From: Mediterraneibacter faecis JCM 15917
Lineage (GTDB): Bacteria > Bacillota > Clostridia > Lachnospirales > Lachnospiraceae
Assembly (NCBI GenBank): GCA_001312505.1
Contig: BBDW01000011.1
Location: forward strand, 1-64,000
Reading direction: 5' to 3'
DNA length: 64,000 nucleotides
Below are positions 38,539 to 47,681 of this stretch, one piece after another. How positions within the stretch are numbered: position 1 is the first letter of the stretch; every line of letters begins with the position of its first letter. The notes beneath the pieces are model-generated. The model saw only the letters and a list, made by a program, of their open reading frames with translations, was not told the DNA's origin and did not search any database. The translations under genes were made by a program, and so were the position numbers.

Positions 38539-38601
38539 AGTTATCGCGGCAGTCGCCAAGGTCTCGTGCAAGCACGGACTTTGGCTCGTTGCTCGCGTAA
38601 A
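38539..38601 (+). repeat. Dispersed intergenic repeat, copy 2
   Basis: Inverse match of 956-1018. The region just before it holds a hairpin (GAGAAAC/GTTTCTC, 38511-38537). The 549-base gap 38475-39023 also contains the 6S promoter, the RNA and its terminator; a 77-codon frame across it is judged spurious. Confidence 0.7.
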
Positions 38602-38624
38602 TGCAAAAATCCACATATTTACAG

Positions 38625-38653
38625 TTGTAAAAATGATGTGGATAGAGTATAAT
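38625..38653 (+). promoter_or_regulatory. Promoter of the 6S-like RNA
   Basis: TTGTAA (38625-38630), exactly 17 bases, then TATAAT (38648-38653). Transcription would start near 38660. Confidence 0.7.
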
Positions 38654-38659
38654 AGCAAT

Positions 38660-38912
38660 AGGTTAAGAAAGAAGAAAAACCTGAAATGTGCGAGAACCCT
38701 GATATTTTGAACCTACATTATTTAAAAAGGGATTCCGATAAGACTGAGTAATATGCCAGGCCTCCGTTTTTGCAGTGGACGGCAGAAAAGCAGGATGAGG
38801 TTGCCCACCTAGCCGTGGCTAGGACTCAAAATACAGGGAACGGCATTTTGGGGGATTAGACAAAAGATAAAGTTAAGGGACAGCTGAAGAGATTCGGCTG
38901 TCTTTCTTTTTT
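38660..38912 (+). ncRNA. ssrS: 6S-type regulatory RNA
   Basis: The core runs from about 38690 to 38842. Its ends pair as CCCTG(A)TATTTTGA with TCAAAATACAGGG, closing a long irregular hairpin with an internal open region, the shape of 6S RNA, which binds the sigmaA RNA polymerase as a promoter mimic. The opening GAACCCTGATATTTTGAACC resembles clostridial 6S RNAs as I know them. It has its own promoter and a terminator. A covariance search would settle the assignment. Confidence 0.72.
38879..38912 (+). terminator. Terminator of the 6S-like transcript
   Basis: GACAGC pairs with GCTGTC (with further weak pairing inside), followed by TTTCTTTTTT. Confidence 0.75.
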
Positions 38913-39023
38913 GCTTGAATATTGAGAATAGTTATGGTATTATCCATGAAGTAACAATTTCGTGACGGCTGAGAAGAAACATAAGCCGTTCTGAGTATTT
39001 AACTTGGGGGGGAGTTAAAGAAA

Positions 39024-39852
39024 ATGGAGAAATTTAATAAGATAAAAGAGCGCGGATTGCGAATTGCAGCTACCGTGAGTTCGCATCACACGGGAGCTTT
39101 CGCAGCACAGGCGGCATATTTCTTTGTGCTTTCATTGATTCCTATCTTTATGTTGCTTTTAACAATGGTACAATTTACACCAGTGACGAAAGCGGATGTG
39201 ATGGAGGCTGTACTTCCGGTATTTCCATCCACAGTCAGCCCGATGATTGAAAGTATTGTGAATCAGGTATATATGACATCTAGTTCAATCATCCCTGTGA
39301 CAATTTTAGTTGCATTGTGGTCAGCTGGAAAGGGTGTACTTTCAGTAACCTATGGATTGAACTGCATTTATGAAAATACAGAGACAAGAAATTATTTTTA
39401 TCTGCGTGCAAGAGCATGCCTTTATACATTTTTGTTCCTTGTGGCAATCATGCTTTCACTGGTACTTTCCGTATTCGGTAACAGTATCAGTGTGATCGTT
39501 TATGAACATGCACCATTTTTAAGCAAGGTGATTCACAAGGTTGTTCAGCTGCGTATTTATTTTACGCTTCCGTTGTTGACATTTTTCTGGGATTTGGTAT
39601 ATAAGTTCCTTCCGAACCGTGGAGCAGCAGGGAAGACTACACTTCGGAAACAGTTGCCGGGAGCGTTCTTTACTGCCTGCGGGTGGATGGCACTTTCCTT
39701 TATCTTTTCCATCTATTTGGATATTTTTAAAGGATTTACTAATATGTATGGTAGTTTTACAACAATCATTCTTGTTATGTTGTGGTTATATACGTGTATG
39801 TATATTATTCTGCTTGGGGGGAGAAATCAATGCAATTTTAGAAGGGGGTTAA
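39024..39852 (+). CDS. YihY/UPF0761 family membrane protein, frameshifted at the end
   Basis: A six-helix membrane protein of the YihY family (once named RNase BN without good reason): AAQAAYFFVLSLIPIFMLLL, LVALWSAGKGVLSVTYGLN and MYGSFTTIILVMLWLYTCMYIILLGG. A six-G run (39816-39821) shifts the frame. With five G it ends GGEINAILEGG at 39852, the expected LLGAEINA-like end, and gives 275 residues. Uncorrected it would run to 39932 with an unrelated tail. Function is not established; barrier or export roles have been suggested. Confidence 0.85.
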
Positions 39853-40067
39853 AAGCAGAAAATAAGAAAAACACAAAAAGTACACAAATAATTGACAGAA
39901 GAATACTTAAGGCGTATACTACAAGCGTATGAATATGCCGCAATGTAAAGATTGGGTAGATAATAGACAGAATTGATGTTATTAGCGGTATAGCCTCTCA
40001 GATACAAGATGGAAGTCAGAAGTCTTTTGATGTAATGAGTGTCTCTATATATTATATCGAAAGATTT

Positions 40068-40096
40068 TTGAAATAGTAAAAATTGTTTTTTATAAT
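40068..40096 (+). promoter_or_regulatory. Promoter of the wall-protein gene
   Basis: TTGAAA (40068-40073), 17 bases, TATAAT (40091-40096). The rest of the 340-base gap 39853-40192 shows nothing else I would call, apart from a seven-G run near 40127. Confidence 0.6.
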
Positions 40097-40192
40097 TAAA
40101 ATGGTTTTTGCGATAATTTATAAGAAGGGGGGGTTAGAAGTCATACAAAAGAGACTTATACTCATAATTAAGAAAGGAAGGAAAGATTTGTT

Positions 40193-40981
40193 ATGAAAAA
40201 GAGTATGAGAAAACTCCTTATTTCAAGCCTTACATTAGCGATGTTACTGGTTAATTCGCTGAATGTTTTTGCTGCTGAAACAAGTGAGGATCAGACGACA
40301 AATGTTGACGTACCGCTTGGAGTGACATCTGAACATACAATGGATGTAGAGTCTATTCCGGCAGAAACAGCAGAGGCCGTTTTGAATGTGACATTTGCAA
40401 CAGTAAAAGGTGAGTATGTTGGAAGCACAACAGTAAAAGAGTCAGCTGCAGAAGGCGAGGGTCTATTAAAGACATTTGAACTTGGAACAGATTTCCAGCT
40501 GCCAGAAGGATATCAGCTCGTATCATGTGTACCACAGATGACAAAGATTAAAGTAGCTTATGGCACACTGCGTGTACGCATTATGATCGTAGAAAAGATT
40601 CCGACTGTAGATCCAGAACCAACTCCAGATCCAGAGCCAACTCCAGATCCGGAGCCAACTCCAGATCCAGAGCCAACTCCAGATCCAGAGCCGACTCCGA
40701 CTCCAGATCCAGAACCAGCTCCAGATCCAGAGCCGACTCCAACTCCAGATCCAACTACACCTGTAAATCCTACTCCGGTAAAACCAGCTGTAGAAAAGGA
40801 TAATAACAAAACAAATGACAACACAAACAAGAAAGTAGATACAGCAGATAAGAAAACAACAAAGACAGAAGCTCCTAAGACAGGAGATACAGCTAATATC
40901 GCAATGAATGTTTTTGTAATGGCTATTTGTGGTGCTGCAATTGTTACTGTTATTTTCAGAAAGAGATTTACACGTAGATAA
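40193..40981 (+). CDS. Secreted Pro/Asp-rich protein with LPXTG-like sortase anchor
   Basis: The 262-residue product has a signal peptide (KKSMRKLLISSLTLAMLLV, cleaved near AAE at residue 28), a small globular domain of about 110 residues, then a DPEPTP-type repeat region (about residues 138-190), a Lys/Asn/Thr-rich spacer and the anchor APKTGD followed by a membrane helix and the tail RKRFTRR. This is the layout of a sortase-anchored surface protein with a wall-spanning stalk. The anchor has Ala in place of Leu. AAGGAAGG precedes the ATG. The globular domain is not recognised. Confidence 0.8.
   Translation: MKKSMRKLLISSLTLAMLLVNSLNVFAAETSEDQTTNVDVPLGVTSEHTMDVESIPAETAEAVLNVTFATVKGEYVGSTTVKESAAEGEGLLKTFELGTDFQLPEGYQLVSCVPQMTKIKVAYGTLRVRIMIVEKIPTVDPEPTPDPEPTPDPEPTPDPEPTPDPEPTPTPDPEPAPDPEPTPTPDPTTPVNPTPVKPAVEKDNNKTNDNTNKKVDTADKKTTKTEAPKTGDTANIAMNVFVMAICGAAIVTVIFRKRFTRR
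40609..40752 (+). repeat. In-gene tandem repeat coding PDPEPT units
   Basis: About eight to nine units of roughly 15-18 bases (CCAGATCCAGAGCCAACT type), near-identical at DNA level. Such tracts change length by slippage, and assembly may collapse or expand them. Confidence 0.8.
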
Positions 40982-41016
40982 TAAGAATTGTCTTGATTTA
41001 AATTAAGATAATACAT

Positions 41017-41062
41017 AATTGCCAGAAGCGTCTAAACAGATGCTTTTGGCAATTTTCTTTTT
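41017..41062 (+). terminator. Rho-independent terminator of the wall-protein gene
   Basis: A 17-base arm (41017-41033) pairs with 41038-41054 around AAAC with two weak positions, followed by TTCTTTTT. Confidence 0.85.
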
Positions 41063-41104
41063 ATCAAACAAAAATTGTACACTATAATAGGAGCTCATTT
41101 AGAC

Positions 41105-41132
41105 TTGACAAAAAGAAATGCTGTGTTAAAAT
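41105..41132 (+). promoter_or_regulatory. Promoter of the pheST T-box transcript
   Basis: TTGACA (41105-41110), a 16-base spacer, TAAAAT (41127-41132). It lies just before the T-box leader. Confidence 0.7.
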
Positions 41133-41138
41133 AGACTG

Positions 41139-41467
41139 GTAAATTCACTTAGAATATAAAAAGTTTATTAGATTTGAAAAGCGAAGATCGTGCACAGTAG
41201 AGACCTGTTTTCTTGCAGAGAGAGAGAATCATCGGCTGAAAGTTCTCTTAAGTTCAGATAGCGATTGAAATTCACACGTGAGCTGCATTTTTGAAAGGAA
41301 GCATCTAAGGGACAGTCAGGAGAACGGATATGTCCGGATGTGAAAAGTAGAGAATGTCGTATGTTGTACGTTACACAACTTAGAGTGCCTGTAGATCAGA
41401 CTGCAGGAATCAGGGTGGTACCGCGAGTGATTCAGACCTCGTCCCTTTTGGGATGAGGTCTTTCTTT
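41139..41467 (+). ncRNA. T-box riboswitch (Phe) controlling pheST
   Basis: The conserved T-box antiterminator segment GGGTGGTACCGCG is at 41413-41425. The terminator is GACCTCGTCCC (41435-41445) with GGGATGAGGTC (41450-41460) and TTTCTTT. Upstream, AGAGAGAGAATC begins the stem I region, and a TTC at 41271-41273 in GAAATTCAC is a plausible Phe specifier codon. Uncharged tRNA-Phe would stabilise the antiterminator and switch pheS and pheT on. Confidence 0.92.
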
Positions 41468-41512
41468 ATGAAAATATTCATCCTGATAAGTGAGTTAAGA
41501 AAGGAGAAAACG

Positions 41513-42532
41513 ATGAAAGAAAGACTGGAACAGATTAAAGCGGAAGCAGTCGCAAGAATTCAGGAGGCTGACGTTCCGGAGAAACTCAATGACGTGCGTG
41601 TAAAGTTTCTTGGTAAAAAAGGTGAACTGACAGCCGTATTAAAAGGAATGAAAGATGTTGCACCGGAGGAACGTCCGAAGGTTGGACAGCTTGTGAATGA
41701 TACAAGAGCAGCAATTGAGGAACTCTTAGAGGAATCTAAGACAAGAATGGAGAAAGCGATTCGTGAAGAGAAGCTGAAAGCAGAAGTAATCGATGTTACA
41801 CTTCCATCTAAGAAGAACAGTGTAGGACATAGACATCCGAACACAATCGCACTGGAAGAAGTAGAGCGTATCTTCGTAGGCATGGGATATGAAGTTGTAG
41901 AAGGACCGGAAGTTGAGTATGATCTGTACAACTTTGAGAAGCTGAACATTCCGGCAGATCATCCGGCAAAGGATGAGCAGGATACTTTCTATATTAATAA
42001 AGATATCGTACTTCGTACACAGACATCTCCGGTACAGGCCCGTGTGATGGAGCAGGGAAAACTTCCGATTCGTATGATCGCACCGGGACGTGTATTCCGT
42101 TCTGACGAAGTAGATGCAACACATTCACCATCCTTCCATCAGATCGAGGGTCTTGTGATCGACAAGAACATTTCCTTCGCTGACCTGAAAGGAACACTTG
42201 AAGTATTCGCAAAAGAGCTGTTTGGACCGGACACAAAGACAAAATTCCGTCCACATCATTTCCCATTTACAGAGCCAAGTGCTGAGGTTGATGTAAGCTG
42301 CTTTAAGTGTGGCGGCAAGGGATGTCGTTTCTGTAAAGGATCAGGCTGGATCGAGATTCTTGGATGTGGTATGGTTCATCCACATGTTCTCGAGATGTGC
42401 GGAATTGATCCGGAAGAGTACAACGGATTTGCATTCGGTGTAGGACTGGAGCGTATCGCTCTTCTGAAATACGAAATCGACGATATGCGTTTATTATACG
42501 AGAACGACATCAGATTCCTGAAACAGTTCTAA
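41513..42532 (+). CDS. pheS: Phenylalanine-tRNA ligase alpha subunit
   Basis: The 339-residue catalytic subunit has an N-terminal coiled coil, class II motif 2 (PGRVFRSDEVDATHSPSFHQ) and motif 3 (GFAFGVGLERIALLKYEI), plus the CFKCGGKGCRFCKGSGW insert typical of many Firmicutes. ATG 41513 follows AAGGAG; an earlier in-frame ATG lies in the T-box terminator T tract. Controlled by the T-box leader. Confidence 0.97.
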   Translation: MKERLEQIKAEAVARIQEADVPEKLNDVRVKFLGKKGELTAVLKGMKDVAPEERPKVGQLVNDTRAAIEELLEESKTRMEKAIREEKLKAEVIDVTLPSKKNSVGHRHPNTIALEEVERIFVGMGYEVVEGPEVEYDLYNFEKLNIPADHPAKDEQDTFYINKDIVLRTQTSPVQARVMEQGKLPIRMIAPGRVFRSDEVDATHSPSFHQIEGLVIDKNISFADLKGTLEVFAKELFGPDTKTKFRPHHFPFTEPSAEVDVSCFKCGGKGCRFCKGSGWIEILGCGMVHPHVLEMCGIDPEEYNGFAFGVGLERIALLKYEIDDMRLLYENDIRFLKQF

Positions 42533-42643
42533 CGAGCGCGATAAAATCTTCAAGCGGCGCGAATGCGGCGCGACAACGGCGCAGAGCCGTTGGATTTTAG
42601 AGCCGCCCCTTTGATGAAATTAAACTAAAAAAGGAGATATAAA
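42533..42643. repeat. GC-rich structured spacer between pheS and pheT
   Basis: TAAAATC near 42542 faces GATTTTA near 42594. Between them lie GCGGCGCGAATGCGGCGCGAC with an internal direct repeat (CGGCGCG) and a perfect AACGGC/GCCGTT hairpin (42575-42591). Much more GC-rich than its surroundings and unlike a simple operon spacer; possibly a repeat element. Confidence 0.5.
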
Positions 42644-45064
42644 ATGGATACTTCATTATCATGGATCAAAGCGTATGTCCCGGATCTTGACGTGACAGCG
42701 CAGGAATATACAGATGCAATGACTCTGACAGGAACAAAGGTTGAAGGATTCGAGGAGCTGGATGCAGACCTTGACAAGATCGTTGTGGGTCAGATTGAGA
42801 AAATTGAGAAACACCCGGATGCGGACAAGCTGGTAGTTTGCCAGGTGAATATCGGAGCTGAGGTTATTCAGATCGTAACAGGTGCAAAAAATGTGTTCGA
42901 GGGAGCGAAGGTTCCTGTTGTATTAGACGGTGGACGCGTTGCAGGCGGACATGAGCCGGGACAGAGAGTTGCCGGTGGAATTAAGATTAAGAAAGGAAAA
43001 CTCCGTGGAGTTCCAAGTTACGGAATGATGTGTTCTATCGAAGAACTTGGTTCTACAAAGGAGATGTATCCGGAACAGCCGGAGAATGGTATTTACATTT
43101 TCCCGGAAGATACAGAGGTTGGAGCAGATGCAGTAGAGCTTCTTGGTCTTCATGATGTTGTTTTCGAGTATGAGATCACATCAAACCGTGTAGACTGCTA
43201 CAGTGTAGTAGGTATCGCACGTGAAGCAGCTGCTACATTTAATAAAGAGTTTAAACCACCGGTTGTGACAGAGACAGGAAATGATGAGGATGTCAATGAT
43301 TATGTAAAGGTGACTGTAGAGAATACAGATCTGTGTTCCAGATACTGCGCAAGAGCGGTTAAGAATATTAAGATCGGACCATCACCAAAGTGGTTACAGC
43401 GCAGACTGTCATCTGTTGGAATCCGTCCGATCAACAACCTGGTTGATATTACAAACTATGTAATGGAAGAGTACGGACAGCCAATGCATGCTTATGATCT
43501 TGATACACTTGCAGGACATCAGATCGTAGTTAAGAATGCACAGGATGGAGAGAAGTTCGTTACACTGGATGGACAGGAAAGAACAATGGACAAAGATGTT
43601 CTGATGATCTGTGACGGAGAAAAAGCTGTTGGAATCGCCGGAATCATGGGAGGAGAGAATTCCATGATCACAGATAACGTGAAGACAATGCTTTTTGAGG
43701 CAGCTTGTTTTGACGGTGTGAACATCCGTAAGTCCAGTAAGCGTGTCGGACTTCGTACAGATGCTTCCGGTAAGTTTGAGAAGGGACTTGATCCGAACAA
43801 TGCGATGGCAGCACTGAACCGTGCCTGCCAGCTTGTAGAAGAGCTTGGAGCTGGTGAAGTTGTCGGAGGAGCAATTGACGTATACAGCAAGAAGAAAGAG
43901 CCTGTACGTGTTCCATTTGATGCAGAGAAGATCAACCGTATGCTCGGAACAAATATTTCTGAGGAAGATATGCTTGGATATTTCAAGAAAATCGATCTTG
44001 ATTACGATGCAGAGACAAAAGAAGTGATCGCACCGACATTCCGTCACGATCTGTTCAGATTAGCTGACCTTGCAGAGGAAGTTGCAAGATTTTTCGGATA
44101 TGACAATATCCCGACAACACTTCCGTCTGGAGAGGCTACAACAGGTAAGCTTCCGTTCAAGCTTCGTATTGAGCAGGTGGCAAGTGATATTGCTGAGTTC
44201 TGTGGATTCAGCCAGGGAATGTCTTACTCCTTCGAGAGCCCGAAGGTATTTGACAAGCTTCTTCTTCCAGAAGATTCCAAGCTTCGCAATGCGATTTCCA
44301 TTATGAATCCACTTGGAGAAGATTACAGTATCATGCGTACAACATCCTTAAACGGTATGCTGACTTCTCTTGCAACAAACTATAACAGAAGAAACAAGAA
44401 TGTTCGTCTGTATGAGATGGGTAATATTTACATTCCGCAGGAGCTTCCACTGACAGAGCTTCCGGATGAGAGAATGCAGTTTACACTTGGAATGTATGGA
44501 GATGGAGATTTCTTCAACATGAAAGGCGTAGTGGAAGAGTTCTTTGAGAAAATCGGTATGAAGGGCAGAGAGAAATACGATCCGAATGCAGGAAAGTCAT
44601 TCCTTCACCCGGGACGCCAGGCAAACATCATTTATGATGGAAAAGTAGTTGGATATCTCGGAGAGGTTCATCCGGAAGTTGCTGATATCTATGGAATCGG
44701 TGAGCGCGCATATGTTGCAGTTTTGGATATGCCTGAAATCATCCCATATGCTACATTTGACAGAAAATACACAGGAATTGCAAAATATCCTGCAGTAACA
44801 AGAGATATCAGTATGGTTGTTCCGAAAGAGATTCTTGTTGGACAGATTGAAGATGTGATCGAGAAAAAGGGCGGCGCTCATTTAGAGAGCTTTAACCTGT
44901 TTGACATCTATGAAGGTGCTCAGATCAAAGCAGGATTCAAGTCAGTTGCTTATTCTATCGTATTCCGTGCAAAGGATAAGACACTGGAAGAAGCTGAAAT
45001 TACAGCAGCAATGGATCGCATTCTTTCCGGTCTGGAAGAACTTGGTATTGAGTTGAGAAAGTAA
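42644..45064 (+). CDS. pheT: Phenylalanine-tRNA ligase beta subunit
   Basis: The 806-residue beta subunit is complete: an N-terminal tRNA-binding OB domain (VGQIEKIEKHPDADKLVVCQV), the B3/B4 editing domain (VGIRPINNLVDITNYVM), the B5 domain, a core catalytic-like domain and the C-terminal anticodon-binding FDX-ACB domain (KYPAVTRDISMVVPKE). AAGGAG precedes the ATG. Pairs with PheS to form the alpha2beta2 enzyme. Confidence 0.98.
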   Translation: MDTSLSWIKAYVPDLDVTAQEYTDAMTLTGTKVEGFEELDADLDKIVVGQIEKIEKHPDADKLVVCQVNIGAEVIQIVTGAKNVFEGAKVPVVLDGGRVAGGHEPGQRVAGGIKIKKGKLRGVPSYGMMCSIEELGSTKEMYPEQPENGIYIFPEDTEVGADAVELLGLHDVVFEYEITSNRVDCYSVVGIAREAAATFNKEFKPPVVTETGNDEDVNDYVKVTVENTDLCSRYCARAVKNIKIGPSPKWLQRRLSSVGIRPINNLVDITNYVMEEYGQPMHAYDLDTLAGHQIVVKNAQDGEKFVTLDGQERTMDKDVLMICDGEKAVGIAGIMGGENSMITDNVKTMLFEAACFDGVNIRKSSKRVGLRTDASGKFEKGLDPNNAMAALNRACQLVEELGAGEVVGGAIDVYSKKKEPVRVPFDAEKINRMLGTNISEEDMLGYFKKIDLDYDAETKEVIAPTFRHDLFRLADLAEEVARFFGYDNIPTTLPSGEATTGKLPFKLRIEQVASDIAEFCGFSQGMSYSFESPKVFDKLLLPEDSKLRNAISIMNPLGEDYSIMRTTSLNGMLTSLATNYNRRNKNVRLYEMGNIYIPQELPLTELPDERMQFTLGMYGDGDFFNMKGVVEEFFEKIGMKGREKYDPNAGKSFLHPGRQANIIYDGKVVGYLGEVHPEVADIYGIGERAYVAVLDMPEIIPYATFDRKYTGIAKYPAVTRDISMVVPKEILVGQIEDVIEKKGGAHLESFNLFDIYEGAQIKAGFKSVAYSIVFRAKDKTLEEAEITAAMDRILSGLEELGIELRK

Positions 45065-45082
45065 GAAGAGAGGGTAAGAGCA

Positions 45083-46108
45083 TTGAAAACAAGTGATTTT
45101 TATTATGATCTTCCGGAGGAACTGATCGCACAGGATCCTTTGGAGGACCGCTCTTCCTCCCGCCTTATGATACTTGATAAAGAGACAGGGAAGACAGAGC
45201 ATCATGTATTTCGTGAGATTATCGATGAACTGAATCCAGGAGATTGTCTGGTTATCAATGATACGAAAGTAATTCCGGCCAGACTGATCGGAGCAAAGGA
45301 AGACACCGGAGCAAAGATAGAAGTGCTTCTTTTAAAACGAGGAGCAGATGATGTCTGGGAGACATTGGTAAAGCCTGGAAAAAAGGCAAGACCGGGAGCA
45401 AGAATCAGCTTTGGAGACGGCCTACTTGTCGGAGAAGTTATGGATGTAGTGGAGGAAGGAAATCGTCTGATCCATTTTGAATACGAAGGAATCTTCGAGG
45501 AGATTCTGGACCAGTTAGGACAGATGCCGCTTCCACCGTATATTACACATCAGCTTCAGGATAAGGACAGATATAATACTGTCTATGCGGTACACTCAGG
45601 TTCTGCGGCAGCACCGACGGCCGGACTTCATTTCACACCGGAGCTTTTGGAAGAGATTCGCGCGAAAGGTGTGGAGATCGCACCGGTTACACTTCATGTC
45701 GGACTTGGAACGTTCGTCCGGTGAAGGTAGATGATGTGGAGCATCACCATATGCATTCAGAATTTTATATGATTACTGAAGAGTCTGCACAGAAAATCAA
45801 CCATGCAAAAGAAGTAGGACATCGTGTCATCTGTGTCGGAACAACAAGCTGCAGAACAATCGAATCCGCTGCCGATGAGAATGGAAGATTAAAAGAATGC
45901 AGTGGTTGGACAGAAATCTTTATCTATCCGGGATATCAGTTCAAGATTCTGGATGCGTTGATCACGAACTTCCATCTGCCGGAATCTACACTGATCATGC
46001 TTGTTTCTGCATTAGCCGGAAAAGAGCATGTGATGGCAGCGTATGAGGAGGCAGTAAAAGAAAGATATCGTTTCTTCAGTTTTGGGGGATGCGATGTTCA
46101 TACGATAG
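45083..46108 (+). CDS. queA: S-adenosylmethionine:tRNA ribosyltransferase-isomerase, two frameshifts
   Basis: QueA adds the epoxycyclopentandiol group to preQ1 in tRNA. It starts [18 protein letters not shown] with a TTG at 45083, and includes [25 protein letters not shown] and HHHMHSEFY. One C is missing near 45717 (TFRPVKVDD expected). One G is extra in the five-G run at 46084-46088; with four the protein ends FFSFGDAMFIR at 46108. Corrected length is 341. It follows pheT by 18 bases. Both breaks fall in well-conserved motifs, so they look like sequence errors. Confidence 0.93.
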
Positions 46109-46121
46109 AAAGGGACAACCT

Positions 46122-47582
46122 ATGTCAGAAAATGATTTTATCATTGTAGATGAAGAAGAGACAAACAAGGAAGACAACAGACAGGACACTGGCAGGAAGA
46201 AGAAAAAAAAGAAGTGACAACTTCTGACCATTCTGAAAAAGATGATGACGGATATGAGAGAATATGTTTTATTTGTCATCGCCCGGAGAGTGTGACTGGG
46301 AAGATGGTTGAGCTTCCGAATAATATCGCAGTATGCCCGGATTGTATGCAGAGAAGCTTTGATATGATGAACAATAGTTCTATGGATCTAAGCAGCATGA
46401 TGAACATTCCGGGGGGTACACTTTATGAATCTTTCTGATCTTGAAAATATGCAGCCAAAGGCACAGAAGATCAAAAAGAAGAAGAAAGAGCCGAAAGAAT
46501 TCAAACAGCTGGATATTAAGAAAATTCCGGCACCACATAAGATCAAAGCACGTCTGGACGAATATATCGTTGGACAGGAGTATGCAAAGAAAGCAATCTC
46601 TGTTGCAGTTTATAATCATTACAAACGTGTAGCAACAGGAACAATGGATGAGATTGAGATAGAGAAATCAAATATGCTCATGATTGGGCCTACAGGATGT
46701 GGTAAAACATATCTGGTTAAGACACTGGCGAAGCTTTTAGATGTGCCGTTGGCGATTACAGATGCAACATCTCTTACAGAGGCAGGATATATCGGTGATG
46801 ACATCGAAAGTGTTGTTTCCAAGCTTCTTGCAGCAGCAGACAATGATGTCGAGCGTGCGGAACAGGGAATCATTTTTATCGATGAGATCGATAAGATTGC
46901 CAAGAAAAAAACTTCCAGTCAGAGAGATGTGAGTGGTGAATCTGTGCAGCAGGGAATGCTCAAACTCTTAGAGGGAAGTGAAGTTGAAGTTCCGGTAGGC
47001 GCGAACAGCAAGAATGCGATGGTTCCACTGACAACAGTGAATACAAAAAATATTCTGTTTATCTGTGGAGGTGCATTCCCGGATCTTGAAGACATTATCA
47101 AAGAGCGTCTGCAGAAGAAAACGTCGATGGGATTCAATGCAGAACTAAAAGATACAGTCGAGCATGATGAAGAGCTGCTTTCTAAGGTGACAATTGAGGA
47201 TTTAAGAAAATTCGGTATGATCCCGGAGTTCTTAGGACGTCTTCCGATTGTATTTACATTAAAGGGTCTCGACAAAGAGATGCTTGTCAAGATCTTAAAA
47301 GAGCCGAAAAATGCAATTTTAAAACAGTATCAGAAGCTGCTGGCATTAGACGAAGTGAAGCTTGAGTTTGATGACAGCGCATTAGAAGCAATTGCAGAAA
47401 AGGCAATGGAAAAAGATACCGGAGCCAGAGCACTGCGTGCAATCATTGAGGAATTTATGCTGGATATTATGTATGAGATTCCGAAAGATGATAATATTGG
47501 AGAAGTAACAATTACAAGAGCTTATATAGAAGGTACCGGCGGACCGGTTATTCAGTTGAGAGGCCAGGCAGTACCGAGATAG
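46122..47582 (+). CDS. clpX: ATP-dependent protease ATP-binding subunit ClpX, two frameshifts
   Basis: ClpX unfolds substrates for ClpP. The zinc finger CFICHRPES...CPDC is near residues 45-70. The AAA+ domain has Walker A GPTGCGKT, Walker [11 protein letters not shown] and an intact C-terminal domain. Two breaks: one base missing in about 46165-46200 (the start [13 protein letters not shown] must join [13 protein letters not shown]), and a six-G run at 46411-46416 that should be five ([14 protein letters not shown]). Corrected length is 486. clpP is not adjacent. Loss of clpX by two independent small indels is unlikely in a healthy strain, which favours sequence error. Confidence 0.93.
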
Positions 47583-47681
47583 ATGGATAAAGTGAGATTT
47601 TAGAAAGAGAAGTTTTGTTCAAAAATCTGAAAACTGATTGGGGAATTAGTTTAAAAAAATCACAAAAAGGAAGAGAGAAAA

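Noticed and set aside
38477-38710. A 77-codon open frame after the small membrane protein gene
   Set aside because: It runs through the dispersed repeat, the 6S promoter and into the RNA; no ribosome binding site and no protein-like composition.
39853-39932. A longer YihY C-terminus ending at 39932
   Set aside because: The tail after LLGG is basic, low-complexity and unlike the family; the six-G run explains the shift and the other frame gives the expected GEINA ending.
40609-40752. CRISPR-like array in the repeated region
   Set aside because: Repeats are contiguous, without unique spacers, and lie in frame coding PDPEPT units.
46122-46220. A separate small protein [13 protein letters not shown]... 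before clpX
   Set aside because: Adding one base joins it directly to the ClpX zinc-finger frame; it is the ClpX N-terminus.
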